From Dermacentor variabilis (Eukaryota > Arthropoda > Arachnida > Ixodida > Ixodidae), in the NCBI RefSeq assembly GCF_050947875.1, contig NC_134568.1, forward strand, positions 208,670,845 through 208,734,844: a stretch of DNA of 64,000 nucleotides. Direction: 5' to 3'. Below the pieces are notes generated by a model that had not been told where the DNA came from, searched no databases, and saw only the letters and a program-made list of their open reading frames with translations. The translations under genes and the position numbers were made by a program. Positions 57,949-64,000 of the stretch are shown piece after piece (the stretch's first letter is position 1; every line of letters starts with the position of its first letter).

Positions 57949-60900
57949 TGACGCCAGGGGGAGGCGGAAAAGGCGGTGCCTCCGGTTTCAGGAAGGAACG
58001 GAAGCGCCGAGGCCCCGCCGCGAGGCGCCACTCCCCGCGCGAGTGGTTCCCGCATGCACTGCGGCCATTGCGCTTTGCAGCTCGCGGCGCCGACGCTCTC
58101 GCGTGAGCAAACGCGTCCACGATAAAGCGGCGATGCCTTATCCCGGCCAGCGGGAACAGCGCCGGCCCGACTGTTCTTTCGTTTTCTTCCTTTTGTTTTC
58201 TCCGCAGCGTTCCTGCAGGTCTTTATTTAGCACCGTTTCAAGGGGCTCGCGCGGCACTCATGGGCGGCTCCTATTTTGAGTGGACGGAAGTCAAATTTTC
58301 TGTCCCATAGGCTCGGTTTCGGCCGATTGGAAAAAAAAAAGACGATTCGGAGTCGTTTGCATGGCGCGGATAAGAGAACGCCTACTGCCCGATTAGGCTT
58401 CCCTAGATAGGCGTTCAAATGAGCGCCCGCAGAGTGAATATTATCGCAATACGCGCACGCCTCTTCGCACTGTGTTGTAGTTATTTTCTCCAAATCACGC
58501 GCTCCTCGTTTTGCTTTCGTGAACAACACAGCTGGGAACGTGTTTATCTAAGTAGCCGACAGGACCGCGCGAAGATCGATGCTTCTGCTTCAAGTACGCA
58601 GGAAATCCGCTGGAAGGGGACGAAAGGAGGCTCGCTGACTACATCCTGGCTTGTCGCTCCCTTTTTGGAACGTGTTAAACGAAAACGCTAACGTTGGTTA
58701 ATCTAGGGCGTTACAAAAAATTCGTGCAGCCTGGCAAACTCTTTGTGCACCGCGTCGGCAAAGCGTCAAGGAAGGCAAGCAGTGTTTTTTATAAGTTCTA
58801 AAATATTTCTCTAATTAGCTTTCGCTAAGATATGGTTTAAAAGTTATGTTGTGTAACCGTAGGAACCCGTTGGTTTCCTTGAAACCGCGTATAAATGAGG
58901 GATTTGTGGGCTAACTTACGCACAACCGATTGACTACGCGCCGCATTCTCCCCATAGGCTCTGCACCATCCTCGTTAACAACCATTTATTTATTGAATCT
59001 CTCGATATCAGGGTAAAAGTGTACGGATTGTGCCGTTTTTTAACTTTCTTCGCCTATAATCCGCCGAGGTCTACTGTAACGGTGTACCTACTTATATTGC
59101 CCTGTACATTGACCAACAAAGTTACGACCTATAAAACACGGAATTTTTACCGACAAAGCAATGCCAGTGAGCACACCTCCATTCCTGAGTAATAAGACAA
59201 TACATCGCGTCATAAAATTGGTATAGATAATGTCGGCTCACATATAGGTATCTCCAGTACAAGCGAACTTTTTCAATTTTAACGGAATACCACATGATGT
59301 GCAACGGCTTTTTTGATCTTCTTGTATTTCTTATATTCGGTGTGCTCCATTCTTGGGGTCAGTGAGCATGTGCCGAGTCTTGGTCAATCCCCCAGGATGT
59401 GTTTGTGTCACTGTAAAATAAGGGGTGTAAAAGCTCTAAATGAGTTGGATATGTGACGCACTGTTCTGAACATATATCTACCTCACATGCCCACGCTTCC
59501 CTCGACAAGCATCTTATACATCGCCTTTGTCCTCATGACAGAGATACAAGCTACGGGCGACAAGACCGTGCGCGCCATCCACCATACCACCGCTACTTCG
59601 CTAGAGCTAAAACAAGCTTGGCGTCATTGAATTTCCATAATTGTATTGTATCTGCTTTCATTTTTTTGGTCATTTTTGCGAAGAATGTTTTCGTTCGATT
59701 ATACTTATTACTCATCGTCGCCCAGTGCCCCAGCATGGCGATAGCGGGGGCGTGGCTTCGCGCCGTGGGAGGTCAAATATACGATAAAAAATTAAAGGTC
59801 TTGTGGCAAAGTCCCGCAGTTTTTCACACGTGAATCGTGGTCTTCTGTTATCTATGAGCTACTAACAGTTACACCCGTCAATGTCACTCATCTGCTATGG
59901 CGTCATGCTGCTGATCACAAACTTGTTGGTTCGATAGACGGCGACAGCGGCTGCACACAATGTAGCGAGAATTCAACAGCGTTCGCTTACCGTGTTTTCG
60001 GCGTATCTTAGCAAAACTCCAAGGCGCTAAATTTAACCTGGAGTGCTCCGCTCCCCCCCCCCTCCCCACCCTTTTACGGCTCTGTCATAGGGTGTGTTCT
60101 GCTTTAAGACTTTAGAGCAAATAAATAAATAAATGAGCTGTTATAATGAGCTCCTTTAACATGAGCATGAATTGAAGGGCGAAGAGTTTATAACATATCG
60201 GAAATTTCGCATTCAGGAATTGCTATAGACACCATCTACTACGTATTCCTTAATCGAGTTCAATATGAAATGATTCACGTAGCAATTTATAGGCACCATA
60301 ATAGTCACAGTGGAGATGTTCGACCAGCGATGCGCGACTTAATGGTACACTATCGCAAAGTGCCATGTTCTCTTAAAGCATTTCGTGATTTCTCATTGCA
60401 TCTGCTGCCTGTGTAGTCGTGCTGTGATCGTGAGTGAACGTCCTTCGTGTATTTCATGAGTGTTTGCTTGGCAAAATTATTGAAAAGAAATGTAATTGAA
60501 GTTTACTAAGTTTATGAATTCATAGCATCACGAGCAGAATCCCATACCGCATGACGTTCAATGGGCCGGAGCCGCAACGACTGGCGCACGCGCGGCGGCC
60601 GCAAGACGTTTCTACACTCTCCAAACACGTCGACTTTTATCAAGAGCATATTTTCACATTTTCTTAGGTAACCGGCACTCTTTGCGCTATGTAGTGGTAC
60701 TTAGTCCCACGTGAGGCTGTTTGCTATAGCTACTCTCAGTTCGGCGATTTCGCACGCGGTGTTCAGTGGCGTACACAGCGCTCCAGTTGCCGTGTTTCTG
60801 CCATCGGTCGTTCCGTCTGCGCTGCTCGTAGTTCTCGCTAAGCCCGGTGCACCCTTGTTTACCCCGCACTTATCTCACAGCGAACTGCTAGCCTCTAGTT

Positions 60901-61147
60901 GGTCGGGATTTTTCGTGTTCGCGTGCGCGGTGCTCTCACAAAAACGTGGACCGATCCCGGAGGCTGTGCTAAGAAGCGGTAAGCGCAGAGTGTGCTGCTT
61001 CTCCAAGAGGCATCGCATGGGCTCATCAGGTGACATCGTCACTTGACAAAGACGTGTCACGGCGTCACGTTTGACGTGAAGCCGTCATCAGATTACGTCA
61101 TCAGGCGATATCGTCGCGTGACGATGCGGCCATTCTGCTATTCTTGA
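57949..61147. other. Upstream flank and intergenic sequence, no gene seen
   Basis: 57950-58250 is GC-rich (promoter-proximal to the glycine-rich gene). The remainder is AT-rich and lacks a domain-bearing frame. The 111-codon frame at 60711-61046 has a hydrophobic start but no motif. Confidence 0.4.
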
Positions 61148-61715
61148 ATTACGATCCGAAGCTATCACGTCTGCAACTTGTAACTCGTACTTTACCAATT
61201 TTTCTGACGTGACTTTGAGAAATTCAATTAGTTTCATAACACATTTGCGCTTGGCGCAGTGCCTAGGATAATAAGGATGTACACTGCACTTCCACACACG
61301 TGCGTTCACGCATGACGTACGTGTGCACACAATGCATCTGTCCTTGACGTGTGGGCGCTCAGCCCGCTGCATCTGTCGCGTGCGTTGCGACCGTAATTGA
61401 CATTATGGCAAGCACTGTAGAGAAACCGTACCTCCACCTAGCGGCCGCGCCCACTCAGGCAGCCGTCAAACGGCAGCTGGAAAAGAGTGAGTTTCTGCGT
61501 AAGAGAAGTGTGTTTTCTCGTATATCCGAATTACAATCCGAAGCTATCATGTCTGCAGCTTGTGTTTAAGTGGTACTTTACGAATTCTCTGACGAAATCT
61601 AATTTGAAAAAATTGAATTACTTCTATAAGGCACTTGCGTTTGGCGGAGGGCATGGAGGAACGGGCACGCATGCTGCACTTCCACGCGCGTGCGTGCGCG
61701 CGTGACGTGCGTTGC
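61148..61715. repeat. Diverged direct duplication, about 180-bp units spaced 380 bp
   Basis: 61148-61325 and 61528-61715 align over their length: ATTAC(G/A)ATCCGAAGCTATCA at the start, a TGCACTTCCAC(A/G)C section near the end, with small indels between. On the minus strand both copies stay open in the same frame and share ARxWKCS and AKRKC. Possibly a transposon-derived repeat or a duplicated exon. Confidence 0.65.
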
Positions 61716-62911
61716 TTGTGGTGGCGGTGCTCGTCGAACGTCGTCTGACGTCGGTCGTGCTTGTCTAACGTAGGCAACAGATTCGCTGTACATCCATATT
61801 CATAGGGCGGAGAGTGGAGGCGCATCTTCTTTTTGGTGGTGGTGAGGGCCTGATTTGGCGGCACCCAGGTAGCTTCTTATCACTGCTGCGCGCACTAAGC
61901 AAGTGCCAGCGCCCCTCACACACCGGGTCCTGCGTCAGGCGGGCAACGTGGTAGCCCGTTTCCGCCGCGCTCTACCCCAGATAATACCGTCCTTAGTCGA
62001 ATGTAAGAGCAGCTTTTTTTTTTTTGTACGCTCATGATGACCAAAATGTGTAAGGTCGCTAAGATTCGAACCAAATAAAATGTATTATGGATGCGTAGCA
62101 AAAGAAGGATCGTTTTAATAAAGTTCATCTCAAACAGTTCAAAGCCTTGTCGAACGCGATGAAAATTTATGGTCGTTTAGGTAAGTGACGAATCGGCCTC
62201 ACACCCTTCTTTCTTAAGGCGCTAATTATTTCTGTCAGCTCTCACAGAGTCCTTGCTGTCGATGTCCCAGCTGCTCCTACTGCTGCTGACGTTGCTGCTG
62301 CTCCTGCGGCTGTCAGTATCTACCCATTCAGAAAATTGTCGTTGTGTGATGATCCGCTCTTACAGCAAAGCTTCCGCATCATATTGCCGCCGAACACCGC
62401 AACTCATTGTAATAAATAAAAAAAGCGGGGGGGGGGGAGGGCGGTGCGGAGGGGGTGTTTAATTTCATACGAACTTAACTCGCGATTTTATGTACTGCTC
62501 TTAATTTCTGATTATACCTTAGGGAGGTTAGAATTGAGGGGTAGCAATTCTGAGAAGAGGCTGGGAAGAGGCTGGAATGCTTGGATTGGAGGAGTGATCA
62601 CATTCAAGAAACTACCGTAGTGTCTGATACAATGAAAGCAGGTACCTTTTTTTCAGTGGTCCGGTTATTTCAGCTTTGATTCTCAAACAGGTAGTCTTGT
62701 GGTCCAATCTTGGCTTGTCAGTAGAAGCAAGAGGCTTCATTTAATCTCAACCCACTTGCTGAGGAGCAAGTCTTCAATATGCAGGAGTCACTAGCTTTAA
62801 ACCTCACCATCTAATGGTTGTCGGAGACAAATGTAAAGTTATTACGTGTCTTCCGAATATATTTCCTTCCCTGCCTGTTGAAATTTTGAGTTAAACTATC
62901 TAGAGCTCTAC
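61716..62911. other. Intergenic sequence, no gene seen
   Basis: Contains a CTGCTG-rich patch near 62275-62310 and a G run near 62429-62437. No gene recognised. Confidence 0.4.
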
Positions 62912-63220
62912 TATTTATTTATTTATTTATTTATTGTACCTTCAACGCCCGAAGGCGTTACAGAAGGGAGTGGAACGAATACAGAGCATGCGCAGGTAAC
63001 AGGGTATAATAATAATAAAAAATTGAAAGTGCGGATTAACAAAAGTATTATTCAATAGTAGTTCTAAAAACAGATGTATCGGTTATGTTAACAATTGAGG
63101 CCGCAAATGACCATATCTTGTTGCGTTATGCTCACTTTTACAATATGACCGAACTGCTTGAAAAGCTATAATATATGGAGAAGCAACGTACATAAACGCC
63201 GAGACTTAAGGAATAAATAA
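62912..63220 (-). mobile_element. 3' end of an unclassified retroposon
   Basis: On the minus strand, CACTCCCTTCTGTAACGCC and the palindromic CCTTCGGGCGTTGAAGG lead into (AATA)n at 62914-62936. A stem-loop just before a short A-rich repeat tail is typical of non-LTR 3' ends. No coding part is recognised. Confidence 0.5.
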
Positions 63221-63234
63221 AGTTCCGCTTGATT

Positions 63235-63465
63235 GATGGATTCATTTGGCTTAACGTCCCAAAGCAACATGAGGCTTTGAAATACGTCTTGTAGTGGAGG
63301 ACACCGGAATAATTTTGACTATCTGGTCTTCTTTAACGTGCACTTAAATATTAGTACACGAGCGTTTTTGCATTTCGTCTCCATCTAAATGCGGCCATCG
63401 TGACCGGGAATCGAACCTGCGACCTCGTGCTCAGCAGCAGAATGCCTTAGTCACTGCGCCTCCGA
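63235..63465 (-). mobile_element. Ruka: Ruka-type SINE, diverged
   Basis: Minus-strand head with B box GGTCGCAGGTTCGATTCC (about 63405-63425) and a body with GTGCACGTTAAAGAAGACC. Several indels separate it from the neighbouring copy at 63590. Confidence 0.75.
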
Positions 63466-63589
63466 GGTGAGTCGCCCTTTTAGTAAACCTCTTCACTGTT
63501 ATACGTACACTCTCGGAAAATCTATTTTGCCACTGACAAAAAGTCAGTTCTACTCTTTTCAGCTTGAATATTCGGCTTTTGATGTTAAC

Positions 63590-63825
63590 TTAAATTATGG
63601 CGTTTTACGTGCCAAAACCACATACTGATTATGAGGCACGCCGTAGTGGAGGACTCCGGAAATTTTGACCACCTGGGGTTCTTTAACGTGCACCTAAATC
63701 TAAGTACACGGTTGTTTTCGCATTTCGCCCCCATCGAAATGCGGCCGCCGTGGCCGGGATTCGATCCCGCGACCTCGTGCTCATCAGCCCAACACCATAG
63801 CCACTGAGCAACCACTGTGGGTGGC
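63590..63825 (-). mobile_element. Ruka: Ruka-family SINE, well preserved
   Basis: Minus-strand head GGTTGCTCAGTGGCTATGG and B box GGTCGCGGGATCGAATCC are intact. The body has GGTGCACGTTAAAGAACC and GTGCCTCATAATCAGTATG. It is close to the copy at 10801-11020. A target duplication could not be defined. Confidence 0.85.
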
Positions 63826-64000
63826 TCACGATGTCGCAAACAATCACTCCTCAAAGTTTTGACCGTGATGAAAGCCTACTTGAACTTTACGCAAATCATG
63901 ACCGCGAGTTGAACGAGGTGTGATACTTTGTATGTCCAAATACAGGTTATTGTGAAGTAAGTGGGCAATATGAATGCGTAGGTGGCAGTGATCGCAAACA

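Noticed and set aside
60711..61046. Secreted 111-residue protein
   Set aside because: The hydrophobic start is not followed by any conserved or Cys-patterned mature region, and promoter and splice signals are lacking.

Overview
The window looks like a stretch of a hard-tick (Ixodidae, probably metastriate) nuclear genome. Protein-coding genes are sparse, introns are long, and SINEs with a tRNA-like head match what I know of the tick Ruka family. LTR, non-LTR and DNA transposons of several kinds are nested in each other. There is no bacterial operon structure, no rRNA cluster, no CRISPR array and no tRNA gene that I would call functional.

Two host genes can be supported, both on the minus strand. 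Each encodes a secreted glycine-rich protein with the same plan: TATA box, tiny first exon carrying only the first residues of the signal peptide, a phase-0 intron, then one large exon. The first (2829-4424, about 354 aa) and the second (52845-57890, about 901-905 aa, with tandem Gly-Tyr-rich repeats) resemble extracellular structural proteins of tick cement or cuticle.

The rest is mostly transposable-element material. From left to right: Ruka-type SINEs and short hairpins (6-11 kb); a decayed CR1-like non-LTR element with an internal inverted duplication (12.0-16.5 kb); tRNA-derived SINEs and palindromes (17-20 kb); a 5'-truncated non-LTR RNase H domain (21.8-22.7 kb); a TTAATCCACC-type minisatellite (23.7-24.0 kb); and a large nest at 28.8-42.9 kb. 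The nest holds a broken, internally inverted Ty3/gypsy element (B). A nearly complete, young LTR element (A) sits in the gag of B. A P-superfamily DNA transposon sits in the RNase H of A, and a Ruka SINE sits in the integrase of B. To the right come a non-LTR tail, a fold-back element, two MITEs, a hAT transposase fragment, more SINEs and the second glycine-rich gene.

The most notable system is element A (31884-41636). Its integrase domain lies upstream of reverse transcriptase and its Gag is SCAN-like, which is the layout of the Gmr1 group of Ty3/gypsy elements. Its LTRs differ at only 3 of 825 positions, so it inserted recently. The P-type transposon inside it nevertheless has a badly decayed interior, which implies that an already dead copy was moved in trans after A arrived.
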